Shown: positions 8,825 to 18,378 of the stretch, one piece after another
Numbering within the stretch: position 1 is the first letter of the stretch
Layout of the letters: the number at the start of each line of letters is the position of its first letter
Source: Streptomyces halobius
GTDB taxonomy: Bacteria > Actinomycetota > Actinomycetes > Streptomycetales > Streptomycetaceae
DNA: 64,000 nucleotides
Assembly: GCF_023277745.1 (NCBI RefSeq)
Contig: NZ_CP086322.1
Span: 2,604,001-2,668,000, forward strand
Direction of reading: 5' to 3'
Position numbers and translations under genes: made by a program
Notes under the pieces: generated by a model
What the model was told of the DNA's origin: nothing
The model's input: only the letters and a program-made list of their open reading frames with translations
The model's database searches: none

Positions 8825-8866
8825 GGGCTGAGCCGACCGTGGGGTCACGTCCGGGACCCATGCCTG

Positions 8867-8903
8867 AAGCAGCTGCGCGGACCGAAGGTCCGCGCAGCTG
8901 CTT
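8867..8903 (+). terminator. Strong hairpin terminator of the acyl-loading operon
   Basis: A perfect 17-bp inverted repeat (AAGCAGCTGCGCGGACC, loop GAA, then its complement) lies 42 bases after the stop of the DDAH-family gene, followed by a T-containing tail. It marks the likely right edge of the biosynthetic cluster; everything beyond it to 11.5 kb is remnant DNA. Confidence 0.85.
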
Positions 8904-8941
8904 TGGTTGACAGCCGCGGATCACCGCCCGCTGCCCGTTCC

Positions 8942-9120
8942 CACGAGATCGCGTGATCCACCTGGCCTCCAAGGGCGCCTACGGGGTCCCGCGCGCACTC
9001 GCCGAGCTGTAGCGGATGGACGGATGGTCAACCGCAAGCAGATGGAACGGATCACGCTCAAGCGCGAGATCACCGGCGTCACGCGTCCAAGACGCCGCTC
9101 GCTGCCCCACCCGGGCAAGC
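8942..9120 (+). pseudogene. IS3-family OrfB transposase fragment
   Basis: Two frames together give HLASKGAYGVPRALAEL, then a stop and frame change, then MVNRKQMERITLKREITGV and a basic RPRRRSL stretch. This is the helix-rich segment before the DDE domain of IS3-type OrfB transposases (compare the usual G.YG.PR...L...G..VN.KR..R.M...G..G). No DDE domain or terminal repeats are seen, so it is a relic of about 55 codons. Confidence 0.6.
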
Positions 9121-9148
9121 CTTCCAATCCGAAGCGCCGGAACACGAA

Positions 9149-9941
9149 GTGCGGTCCAGTGTGTCCATCGGCTGGAGGCTGCTTCGCCAGCATCGCGGTG
9201 ACCACCTTGCGCCCCACGGCGATCTGCTGGGAGCTCAGGCCCCGGAATCCTTGCTGGCGGAACGTCGTTCGCCGAAGGAGCATCCGCCGGCACCGACCGT
9301 CCGGGTCGCACCGCTATCGGACGGGCGGGTGACCGTCACTGTCTCGGGCCAGGGACACGAGGTGCGGTTGCGCCGGACCCGCTCGCTGGACGTCCCGGCC
9401 CGGTACATACCCGAGGTGGCGACCGCCCGACTCAACGACGGCACCGCCGCCATCGTCGATGGTCCGCTCCCCCTGTATGTCCGCCACACCTGGCTCGCGG
9501 AAGCTCGCTACGGGCCCGATCCGGCGCAGGCGGCGGGCACAACCCCGCCCCCGCCCGATCCACTGCTCGTCCGGCCGGTCTGGCGAACCCCCACCGACCC
9601 GGTCCCCGGGACATGGGGCCCGGTCTCACTGCCCGCGTCAACCATGGTCGTGCCCGGCCCGCCGAAGGCCCCTGTCGGCGCAAACGTGTCCGTGGCCACG
9701 GACGGCACCGCCACCCTCAACCGTGCCCAATCCGCCCCTGACCCACCCGAGCGCCGAGGGCCGATATCGCCTCACGGCCTTTCGACACGCCGACGCCTCC
9801 CCCATCACCACGCTGGGACCGACCGACATCGTCGCCGCACCCCACACCATCACCGACACCGCCGCCGGCAGCTCCTACACACTGATCACCACCGACCCAC
9901 TCGGCCGTGACAGCCCTCCCGCCACCATCCCCGCAGCCTGA
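9149..9941 (+). pseudogene. Frameshifted gene with a fibronectin III-like C-terminus
   Basis: An open frame from about 9149 gives a proline-rich region (RVTVTVSGQGHEVRLRRT ... DGTAAIVDGPLPLYVRH) up to about 9735. It then continues in another frame as SAEGRYRLTAFRHADAS ... SSYTLITTDPLGRDSPPAT to the stop at 9941. The second part, read with the preceding ANVSVATDGTATL, has the strand pattern of a fibronectin III or Ig-like domain. One frameshift and no clear start make it a broken gene. Proteins of this look occur in secreted or phage-related proteins; its original job is not known. Confidence 0.45.
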
Positions 9942-10311
9942 CCGTGGCCCCGCCCGGTAATTCCTCGACGCCTGAACCGCAGGACCAGCAGCCGCCCCCT
10001 ACGACCATGCCCCACTCGGCCGCACCCGGTGCCCGACCGTACGGGGATCCGAGGCCAAGATCCGGACCAGTTACGGACCCAGCGCCCGGCGGACGGCGCC
10101 ATCGCCGCCATTTCAGCAGGTCAACGCCACTCTGACGTGTGTACCGGCAGACGAAGAGGCTGCTCACAGTGTCAGGGCCCGCCGCTGTCCCGTCGGTAGG
10201 AGCCGCCGCGCGGATGCCCCTCTCCGAGTAAAGGCTCCCAAACCGTCCAGCGGAATCGGCCACGCGCACCACACTGACCTGGGGTCACACCACCTGACAC
10301 CACATCAGAAC

Positions 10312-10350
10312 GAGCGTCAGATGAGCGTCAAGACAGCGTCGAGAGCGTCA
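10312..10350 (+). repeat. GAGCGTCA direct repeats, iteron-like
   Basis: GAGCGTCA occurs exactly at 10312-10319, 10323-10330 and 10343-10350, with a degenerate CAGCGTCG at 10334-10341. The spacing is 11, 11 and 9 bases, about one helical turn each. AT-rich DNA follows (10351-10395). This is the look of a protein-binding array such as a plasmid iteron or integrase arm site; no gene next to it identifies the binding protein. Confidence 0.6.
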
Positions 10351-10935
10351 AAATATCACCCATACCGCACACAGTGCACATTATGTGCATTCATCAAATC
10401 CGCAGGTCAGCGGCCCTTTCGGCACGCTCAAGGATCGCCACGCACTCCACATGATGTGTCATCGGGAAATGGTCGAAATACCTACTCCGGAGGCGACGCG
10501 CACCCCGCCTCGGCGAAGTACTTTAGGTCGCGGGCAAGAGCAGTCGGGCCTCAAGCTATTTTGGCGGTATGACGGGAAGCGGGGGTGGCGAGGCCGACGC
10601 CCTTAATGCCGATGCAGGGATGATCCGATCAGCGTTCCCACCTTCGGAAACCACTGCATAGTACCGGCCCCCCATAGGGAGCAGGACCTCGATCGCGCTG
10701 GGCATCCAAGCCATCGCACGCATGACACGTCTTCCGACGCCCCAAGCACGCCCCCTCAGCCATCTCGATCGCAGTGGTACTTCCGGGACGCCGGCTATTT
10801 CCTCAAGACAGACGTGAGCATCGCCGGACCGCAAAATCGATCCTGCTCAAAGCTCAGCATCGGAGCCCGTCCGTCCCCGATTCAACGAACGCGCTGCGAA
10901 GGAAGTGACATGCCATCACCTTAAGCTGATGGTAC

Positions 10936-11106
10936 GTCAGCTAAGTCAGCATTGGGTCAGCATGCACCCTGCCAGAGGTGGTGGCAGATGGCGACACATG
11001 CACATGCGCCAATTCGCTCTGCACCACCTCTGAGCTGCATAGATGCTGGCCGACCCGCTGCACCCGCAACGTTGCCCTAGAGCCGGTGCCAGTGGAACCC
11101 GAAGAG
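10936..11106 (+). repeat. Diverged module copy A (GTCAGC array plus 21-base identity)
   Basis: GTCAGC occurs at 10936, 10945 and 10956 (spacing 9 and 11). About 150 bases on, an exact 21-base match at 11086-11106 (core TGCCAGTGGAACCCGAAGAG) is shared with 20668-20688. The same array with the same spacing precedes that second copy. A third array without the 21-mer lies at 11147-11171. The two modules sit on either side of the NOV_C/IS110/integrase remnant region. Confidence 0.65.
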
Positions 11107-11146
11107 GCTCGGCAGGACATCGTTGCAGGTCAGAGGGCATTTCGAG

Positions 11147-11171
11147 GTCAGCAAGTCAGCACAAAGTCAGC
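11147..11171 (+). repeat. Third GTCAGC array
   Basis: GTCAGC at 11147, 11155 and 11166, spacing 8 and 11, reading AAGTCAGCA as in the arrays at 10936 and 20519. It lies 41 bases after the 21-base identity of module A. Function unknown. Confidence 0.6.
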
Positions 11172-11555
11172 ATCGGCGGCGCTACGCCGGGGAACAGGCC
11201 GACTCCTGGGGGTCATGCGGCGCGCCGTGGTCCAGACCTCCGCAGACGTCCGGGGTCGAGACCCGATGCCAGTTGTCGCACAACAATATTACTTCCCTCG
11301 CCATTGCTAACAGTCGTCAGTCTGCCCGGAGTTGGACCGTGCCGATGTCGGCAGGCCCGATGCCTGTTGCATTTGCCTCTCCAACTTGGCTGACAGAAAA
11401 CTGGTGTTGGCCTCTGACTGCTGACCATCGCGAACGCGACGTGTCAATCCCCTCGAACTGTGGAGTCCTTCCTATGCAGCCAGTGCCACGGTGAGGCTGG
11501 CCCAGTACTCGTTCTCGTTGATCGGGCTCTTGAACCTGCTGGAGAGTCAAGAAGG

Positions 11556-13812
11556 CTACGGCTGCTCCCTTGCGCCGAATTCGACGATGAGGCTCCCGGA
11601 TTGTTTGATCCCGGTGAGCATGACGCTTCCGTTCGGACAGATGCCGAGTTGGTGCAGCGGATCCGGGACGAGGCGCAGGACGGGATCGGAGTCCGCCGCG
11701 AGTCCGGACACCACGACGAGGAAGAACTCGGCTCCCGAGGCCGCCCTTTCGCATTCCTTGGCGGTGAGGGTCACCGTGTCCTGTTCGGGTCCGTAGGTCG
11801 TCTTCAGCTCGTAGAACCGATCGAGCTTGTCCACGGCGTCGGCGCCCACGCCGTGCTGGTGCCGCAGATCGCGCAGCCACTCCGGTTCCTGCTCCGTGCC
11901 CTGAACCTTGCGCAGGAGGTCCAGGGCCACCCTCTCCTGGCGGTCGGTGTTGGGCGCAGGGGGAACCGGACGCGGGGCGGGCACGGCCGGTGCGTGTGCG
12001 GGCGGGGCGAGGCGGCCCCTGGCGGGTGCCCCTCTGCCGGCCCCGGACACACCACCAGCGGACGGCTGCGCCTGGGCGGTCCGGCGGATGCCGGTGATGC
12101 GGAGAGCTGCCGGATCGACGAACTTTCGCGGTTCCAGGAACGGGACGGCCGGAGCCGGGCGGACGGTGGCCGGCGGCAGGGATGCCGACGCGGTCGGCCG
12201 GGAGCCTGCCTTGTTCTGGACCGTCTTGACTTCGGTCTCCAGCGCGGCAAGGCGTTGGGCACGCTTGGCATCCGTCGCCGCCTGGTCCTGTGCGACCCGC
12301 TCCTCGGCCAGCTCGAGCCGCACCGCCTCTCGTCCGCGCTCCGCCTCGTCGTAGGCGGCTGCCCAGGAATAGGCGACCTGGCGCCGTCCTCGGTGAAGCG
12401 AGTCGCGATGGCCCGACCCGCCTCCGACGGCCGCCTCAGCAACTCGCGGTCCACCGTCCACAGAGTGCGGGAGTCCCGGTCGAGGGCGGTACGTACCGGC
12501 CCCCGAGCCGCCTCCCCATCGGGCAGGGCGACCAGGCACTCCAGCGACGAGGTGACCCGCACCTCGACCTGAGCCAAGTCCTCCCAGGGGCAGTCGAGCG
12601 ATCCCGCGACAGCGACGGCGTTGCGCTGGAGGTCCTCGCGGAGCAGATCCAGCGCGTGACGCACCAGATCGGTCGCTTCCTCGTCGACGGGCGCGTCCTC
12701 CGCGGGACGGAAGGTGATGTCCGCCGCTCCCAGCTCGGTCACCCGCAGAGGTCCGAGGAGCGCTCTGAACTGTTCGAGTTCCGCGCCCGGCAACCAGACC
12801 GGTATCCGCGAGCCCAGCGCCTCGGCCAATGTCGCGTCGGCCGCATACACCGGACGCTTGCTCGTCCACCCCCGACTCGTGCGCAGCGGCAGCCTGCCCA
12901 CCAAGGCGGCGGTCACCCTCTCGGGCCGTTCGCCAGCTGTTCCAGCGAGCATCTGTAAGGTCTCGAGCATCACGGTCTCGGCGTCGACCGGCACCCGCGC
13001 GTCCCGCTCCTCCCTCACCTCACGGGCCACTTCCCTGACGACCCGTACCGCATCCTCCACGCCGACCTCCGGAACTCCGAGGGTCTCCCAAAGGACGTCA
13101 CTGCCCTTGAACGACGTCGCGAAGGCGGCCCACCGGCCGAGGACCGGGAGGCCACGGAAGCAGTCGCCTGGCCGGCGCCAGCCCAAAGTCGTAAGGACCA
13201 GTCCACGTTGCTGCCCGAAGGCACTCAGGACACCGGCGGTCACCTGTGCTGCGTCCTTGCCCCGGTGGGCGGCTAGTCGCTCGGCAAGCGCCCGGTAGAC
13301 GATCTGCGCCGCCGGATGGTCGAGGGCGCCGGCCTCCCGGTCGCGGAGTAGGCGCAGTGCCTCCAAGAGGTCTGCTATTTCCGGCTCGCCGGTGACGCCC
13401 AGTGCAACCAGCACCTCGCCTCGCCTGCCCACCGCCTGCTGGAGGTCGGGGTGCAGGAAGCCTGCACCTTCCGCACCGTAGACGGCGACGGTACTGGTCG
13501 TACGCTCACGCAGGCCGCAGGGAGCGGCCGGTTCGCCGTCCTGGTTGTCCAGCCATGCCGTGGTCTTCAGCTGCCACAGCCAGAAGCCATCCGTCTCTCC
13601 GCGGGAGTTCCACGTGTGGTAGTCCGAGACGGCGCGGACCCTGTGGTGCTCGGACAAGGCGCCCCAGGCGCGTCCCAGTACCCGCAGCAGTGCGGCGGCC
13701 CGCCGGCGACGTACCGACCCGTCCTTCTCCGCAGCGATGTCACGGAGGACGGCCATCAGGTCAGGGCTGTCGTAGTCCTCCAAGGTGTAAGTGGCCGACC
13801 GGTTCTGGAGGT
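11556..13812 (-). pseudogene. C-terminal half of NO VEIN/sacsin-like protein (NOV_C domain), split by IS110
   Basis: This is the 3' part of the gene whose 5' part is at 15456-17754. It continues from an NLQNRSATYTLEDYD stretch at the insertion point through a helical region. Near 12378-12386 one base is missing: the frame ending IATRFTEDGA must shift to continue VAYSWAAAYDEAERGRE. After a coiled-coil-like EELAEERVAQ region and a Pro/Ala linker it ends in a domain with YELKTTYGPEQDTVTL and AKECERAASGAEFFLVVVSGL. This matches the NOV_C (DUF3883) fold, where E.K and a following Glu are conserved. Stop TAG at 11556. Not expressed as one protein in this form. Confidence 0.75.
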
Positions 13813-14211
13813 CCTAATTCGTGAGTAGGTGGTTCCAGACCAGCCCGAACGGGGCTGCTGGACTGTCGAAGTGGTGGGGATCCGTAGCGGCCGCGTGGGC
13901 GCCGGGCAGACTCCTGTGTGGTCCGGGCCCGTCGAGGCCTCACGAAAGACCGGTGGCGCCCGGCGTCTTCGGGCCGCTGCGGAACTCATCCACCCGTGCC
14001 GAACATTGATCTTCGTGGTGCGAGCCCGTCGCAGGATGACCTCTCCTTGTTGTCCCGAGCCTTCGAGCTCTGTCCGAGATCGGGGCCCCTGCGAGGCGCT
14101 GGCGTCACGAACGGCTGGTGAGATGGCGGACCCGCGAGTCCTGGAATTAGGTCGCCGCGTGGCCCACACAGGCTTGTCACCTGCACAAACGCATAGGGCA
14201 AGGAGCAGAGA
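13813..14211 (+). ncRNA. Candidate bridge RNA region of the IS110 element
   Basis: IS110-type recombinases are known to use a non-coding RNA from the element end upstream of the gene to choose donor and target. This element has ~400 bases of non-coding DNA exactly there. Within it, GAATTAGG at 14144-14151 is the reverse complement of the first eight bases of the element (CCTAATTC at 13813), as a donor guide should be. No RNA fold was computed, so the boundaries of the RNA and its loops are not defined. Confidence 0.45.
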
Positions 14212-15450
14212 TTGAACGTGTACTGCGGGATCGACTGGGCCGAACGACACCATGACGTCACCCTGGTCGACGAGGCCGGCACACAGCTCGCCAAGCGGCG
14301 GATCACCGACGACGCCGCCGGGTACCGGATGCTGCTGGAACTGCTCGCCGAGTACGGCGACACCCCCGAGGACCCGATACCGGTGGCCATCGAGACCAGC
14401 CATGGCCTGCTCGTGGCCACCCTGCGCACCGGAACCCGCCGGATCTACGCGGTCAACCCGCTGTCCGCCACCCGCTACCGCGACAGGCACAGCGTCTCGC
14501 GCAAGAAGTCCGACCCCGGCGACGCCCTGATCCTGGCGAACATCCTGCGCACGGACATGGACGCCCACCGGCCGCTGCCCGCTGACAGCGACCTGGCCCG
14601 CGCGATCACCGTGCTCGCCCGCGCTCAGCAGGACGCCGTCTGGAACCGCCAGCAGCTGGTCAACCAGGTCCGCTCGCTGCTGCGGACCTACTTCCCGGCT
14701 GCCCTGGACGCCTTCATGGGCAAGCAGTACGGCCTCGCCCGCCCAGAAGCCCGCGCCGTCCTGACCGCGGCCCCGACCCCGGCCCGCGCGGCGAAGCTGT
14801 CGATCGCGCAGCTGCAGGCCGCACTCCGCCGCGCGGGCCGCAGCCGGGGTATCGAGGCCGAGGCACGGCGCCTGCGGGAGATATTCCGCGGCGACTACGC
14901 CCGCCAGCCACAGGCCGTCGAAGACGCGATGGGACACCAACTCGCCGCCCTCGTCGTCCAGCTGGACGCCGCTTGCCGGGCTACGGACGAGTTGGCCGAG
15001 GCGGTGGAGGAGTCTTTTCTCCAGCACCCGGACGCTGACGTGCTGCTCAGCTTCCCCGGCCTCGGCGTCCAACTCGGCGCCCGGGTGCTCGCCGAGACCG
15101 GAGACGACCGCGACCGCTTCACCGACGCCCGCGCCTTGAAGGCATACGCCGGATCAGCCCCCATCACCCGAGCCTCGGGCAAGAAGAAGTTCGTCGGACG
15201 GCGGCACATCAAGAACGACCGCCTGATCACGGCGGGATTCCTGTGGGCCTTCTCCGCGCTGCGGAGTTCGCCCGGCGCCGACGCGCACTACCGCCGCCGA
15301 CGTGCGGCGGGAGACTGGCATGCCCAGGCCCAGCGGCATCTGTTCAACCGGCTGCTCGGCCAGCTCCACCACTGCCTGCAGACCCGGCAGCTCTTTGACG
15401 AGCATCACGCGTTCACCTCCTCCTCAGCGGACCTGGCCGTCGCGGCTTGA
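14212..15450 (+). CDS. IS110-family transposase (DEDD recombinase)
   Basis: A 412-residue protein. The N-terminal RuvC-like DEDD domain starts YCGIDWAERHHDVTLVDE (first Asp near residue 7) and has VAIETSHG and KSDPGDALILA. The C-terminal Tnp_20 domain has LSFPGLGVQLGARVLAE and a Ser-containing ITRASGKKKFVGRR, where the catalytic Ser is expected. TTG 14212 is chosen because AGGAG lies six bases before it; GTG 14218 is the alternative. Full family length and no break, so it may be active. Its tail overlaps the antisense end of the interrupted host gene. Confidence 0.93.
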   Translation: MNVYCGIDWAERHHDVTLVDEAGTQLAKRRITDDAAGYRMLLELLAEYGDTPEDPIPVAIETSHGLLVATLRTGTRRIYAVNPLSATRYRDRHSVSRKKSDPGDALILANILRTDMDAHRPLPADSDLARAITVLARAQQDAVWNRQQLVNQVRSLLRTYFPAALDAFMGKQYGLARPEARAVLTAAPTPARAAKLSIAQLQAALRRAGRSRGIEAEARRLREIFRGDYARQPQAVEDAMGHQLAALVVQLDAACRATDELAEAVEESFLQHPDADVLLSFPGLGVQLGARVLAETGDDRDRFTDARALKAYAGSAPITRASGKKKFVGRRHIKNDRLITAGFLWAFSALRSSPGADAHYRRRRAAGDWHAQAQRHLFNRLLGQLHHCLQTRQLFDEHHAFTSSSADLAVAA

Positions 15451-15455
15451 CTTGT

Positions 15456-17754
15456 TAGGCACGTGAGATGTCTTTCGGCGCTCCGCCGGGCCGCCCTGGA
15501 TCCGGGCCGGCAGGCCCTCGTTCGGGTTGGAGGCGGTGAACCGGTGCTCGACTCCGGGGTGTGGCCGGAGCCGAGGTCCCTTCTCGGCACCGAGCAGGTG
15601 GAAAAAGGCTCGGGCGCCCAGGCCCGTCCCTGCCCCGGGTAGGACCTGGGCATAGCGGGGGCGCAGCCAGGTCAGGCCGCTGGCCCCACCCGACGCGGTC
15701 TCGAAACTATCCTCTCGGTCCACACTGTCCAGCCGGGCCGGCAGGTAGGCATCCGCAGGACGGACCTGTACGTCCTCCCAGCGGCCCCCCGTCCTGGACC
15801 GCCGGCCCTGCAGCAGGACGGCGCGGCCCACGTCCTTGCCCAGCCGACGGCGCTCCCTCACGGGGACACGCAGGAATCCATCGCGCAGCGCCACCAGTTG
15901 GACGTCGTCCAGAACCAGAGGCGCGACGTCCCTTCGGGTGCCACGCGCGGCGAGTTGGCGGATGGCGGGTACCGGTTCCGCGCCCGTCACGAGAACCTGT
16001 TGGTCTCTCAGCCACGCACTGACCCGGGCCGCTTCCCCGGTCTCGGCGAAGAACGCCGGGTGCAGGACGCAGCTGAGCCCGAGCACCTTCCAGAGCCCCT
16101 GGGCCTTGTCGGTGAAGATCTCCGCGGCTCCGGGCCGGGGTACCCGGTGCCGTGCCCCCGAGACATCCACCAGCCATTTGTGCCATCGAAGCGTCAGCGT
16201 CTCGTCTTCGGCGATGGCGACGGAAGCGAGTGCGACCGTCGCCTCTGGGCTCCGGGGCCCATCGCCGAGAAGCTCGTCCAGGGCCATCGCGACGGTGACG
16301 GTCTCGGGCGCGGCACCGTCGTGTTCGGCCCAGTCATCGAGAACGTCCTGCCACCGCCCGTCCGCATCCCGCGCAGCTGGAGGCAATACAGCTATGCGTC
16401 CGGCCACCTGCGCGATCTCCGCCTCCGAAAGGGCGCGTGATAGCGCCTCGTCGCCGACTGCGAGGTCGGCGAGTCCGAGGTCGCCATGAAGCGGCGTCCG
16501 CAGGCGCAGCTCGTTCGACACCCTCGCGCGGGCCAGGGCGAGGAACCGCTGCTCCAAGTCGTGTACAGGCCCCTTCGGCGACTGGACGTCGTGCGGCAGC
16601 GGCAGGCACTGCCAGGCCGCGGTCGGGTCCAGGCGGAGCTGTCGCACGATGACGGCGGCCCAAAGGTCGGCCAGCAGGGGAAGCAGCGCCTGGTTCCACG
16701 GGGTGTCGTTGACGTGCTGACGGCTCGGGTTCGGATCGAACTGGGCGCCGACCCGGAGCGGCAGTCCCAGTTCGGTCACGGGCAGTCCGACGTGCACTTG
16801 TCCAGCCACCTCGTCGCCCGCGCCCTCGTGCAGCGGGATCGCGACGGCGAGGACGGTCGATTCGCCCGCGGCCTTGCGGATCCTTGGCACGTCGGGCGGG
16901 CTCGGTACGGTGGCACGGCTGACCTGCCAGGACATGCCGCCGGAGGTCCGAGCTGTGCGCACGTCGACTACGGTTTCCCGGCCGCCGACGACCGCTTCGC
17001 AGGCATCCGGTTCGCCCCACTCCAGTGCCAGCCGGGTGCGTACGTCACCCCCCTCGTGCTGGTGCACGACCGCGCGCACGTGGTGGAGAAAGAGCAGCGC
17101 CTCGTCACCCCACGCGGCGAGCCAGTCGTCCACGTCCTGGCCCCGCACCTCGGCGGGCGTGGCGAGCGGGATACGCAGGACAGTCCAACTGTCCTGCGCC
17201 GACCAGGCGGGAACCGAGAAGGGCTCGGCGAGGGACACGTCGGGATCCCCGATCCGGACGCGGTAGAAACCGCAGAAGATCTCCAAGACAGGGGACAACC
17301 GACGGAGGGTCATGAGTCCGATACCGAACCTGCCCGTAGCGTCAGGGTCGTCGGCCTTGCTCGTCAGCGAGGGCATGGCGAGCGCCATTACATCGGTCAG
17401 CCGTACCGGACGGCCGTCGTGCGCCACGAGCAGTTCCGTGTCGCGGACGAGAATCCTGACCTGGGATGCCCCGAGATCGTCGGCGTTCTGCACAATCTCG
17501 GACAGCCCCTGCAGCGGGTCAGTCGACAGGTCCCCGCCGTTGTCCCGCTGCCGACGCAGCCCGTACCGCATCTGCCCGGGCAGCTCCACGAACAGATCCC
17601 CGAGCCGCTGAACGGCCGCGCACGTTGCTTCAGGCCCGACCGGTTCGGGCACCTCCGCACCGTCTGTCAGCCCCTCCCGTTCCATGAGGTCCTCGGCCGC
17701 CCGAATCGCCCGCTCCACGTCAGCCGCCGTCGATCCGCCACGCTCAGCAGTCAT
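15456..17754 (-). pseudogene. N-terminal half of NO VEIN/sacsin-like GHKL ATPase, split by IS110
   Basis: The 5' part of a gene that, with the IS110 removed and one lost base restored, would encode about 1,518 residues. The first 200 residues carry a GHKL (Hsp90-like) ATP site: EIVQNADDLGAS (N box, ~86-97), AHDGRP (G1, Asp113) and GRFGIGL (G2, ~141-147), as in sacsin and plant NO VEIN. The rest is a long region without known motifs. ATG 17754 follows a GGGGGCGAGGG stretch. As it stands, translation would run into the element and stop at 15424, giving a 776-residue product with 11 foreign residues at its end. Large bacterial proteins of this kind are suspected of nucleic-acid or defence roles; this is not proven. 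Confidence 0.78.
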
Positions 17755-17969
17755 CCCTCGCCCCCTTGCTGCGATGCCCCGGTTAGCGATCGTAGATCGT
17801 CAAGGAAAGCGAGGGGGCGGGAACGGCGGTCGGCGGGAATCCCTCGTTTCCCGCCGACCGGCCACACCGTTGTACCTGCCATGCCAGCCAGTTCGCGCGG
17901 GCACGAGGATCGCTTCAGGAGGTGCCGCACTCCTGGCTGGCACCTCCCGAGCTGGCCGCTACAAGGACC

Positions 17970-18290
17970 TCATCTACAAGAGTTGGTGGTGCCGACGCCG
18001 ACTGCTCGGTCAAAGCCGGCCTTCATCGGCTGGCCCGGTCCGTGGAGGAGGGCACCCATGAGGTAGTTCTGGTTGGCGGCCTGCAGCTGCTCAAGCACTC
18101 TGATTGCGCGGACGACGGACTCGCAGACGGTCCATGTCGCCTCGACGCCTTCTGCGTCCTCTTCGCCCTTGAACGCTCGGCTGTGTACTCGCCAGCGGTA
18201 GGCGTATCCGGCCTCGTCGCGCTTGGCTTCGACGCAGCCGCACTTGATGTTTTTGACTACTGGCGGGAGGGGGTTATGTCCGACCGTGCA
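17970..18290 (-). pseudogene. Tyrosine recombinase (integrase) fragment
   Basis: The minus strand is open for 106 codons between TAG at 18291-18293 and TGA at 17970. It reads NPLPPVVKNIKCGCVEAKR, then YAYRWRVHSRAFKGEED and ATWTVCESVVRAIRVLEQL. This matches the middle of the catalytic domain of large actinomycete phage-type integrases (the R.R..KG ... W.V...V..A...LE.L pattern). Neither the N-terminal arm nor the R-H-R-Y box is present, so it is a relic. It lies 215 bases upstream of the NOV_C gene. Confidence 0.55.
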
Positions 18291-18315
18291 CTATTCCGGC
18301 CTTGGGGACGCGCAG

Positions 18316-18359
18316 GGCCCCGCACGAAACCGGGAGGTCGGGGGTTCACGTGCGGGGCC
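18316..18359 (-). terminator. Hairpin after the secreted protein gene
   Basis: GGCCCCGCACG at 18316-18326 pairs exactly with CGTGCGGGGCC at 18349-18359 around a 22-base loop. It lies 20 bases beyond the stop of the gene at 18379 on that strand. Confidence 0.6.
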
Positions 18360-18378
18360 GCTCACGGGGTGTGGGCCG

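Larger units (their letters stand above)
9942..11555. other. Gene-poor remnant DNA
   Basis: No gene is supported over about 1.6 kb. Base composition is lower in GC than the surroundings in parts (for example 10340-10400). The stretch holds the GAGCGTCA and GTCAGC repeat arrays annotated separately. A short minus-strand relic at about 11472-11540 reads SSRFKSPINENEYWASLTVA with stops on both sides; it looks like the tail of a transposase or similar gene but was not identified. Open frames here are short and lack coding character. Confidence 0.6.
13813..15455 (+). mobile_element. IS110-family insertion sequence within the NOV_C gene
   Basis: An element of about 1.64 kb consisting of a ~400-base non-coding left part and one transposase gene. 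Its ends are set by the interrupted gene: both junctions carry GT (13811-13812 and 15454-15455). Joining the host sequence at one GT gives an open frame reading HVPNLQNRSATYTL straight through. There are no inverted repeats or target duplication beyond the GT, as usual for this family. Left end begins CCTAATTC; right end finishes GGCTTGACTT before the GT. Confidence 0.82.

Noticed and set aside
14118..14125. GTGAGATG as the target guide of the IS110 bridge RNA
   Set aside because: The matching sequence in the right flank starts eight bases away from the GT core, and an 8-base match in 400 bases is not rare; kept only as a remark.
13813..15457. TA as the core shared by both IS110 junctions
   Set aside because: TA is also present at both ends, but joining there puts the host gene out of frame, while GT keeps it in frame.
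16486..18066. 526-codon plus-strand frame opposite the GHKL ATPase
   Set aside because: Shadow frame; the minus strand carries clear ATPase motifs.
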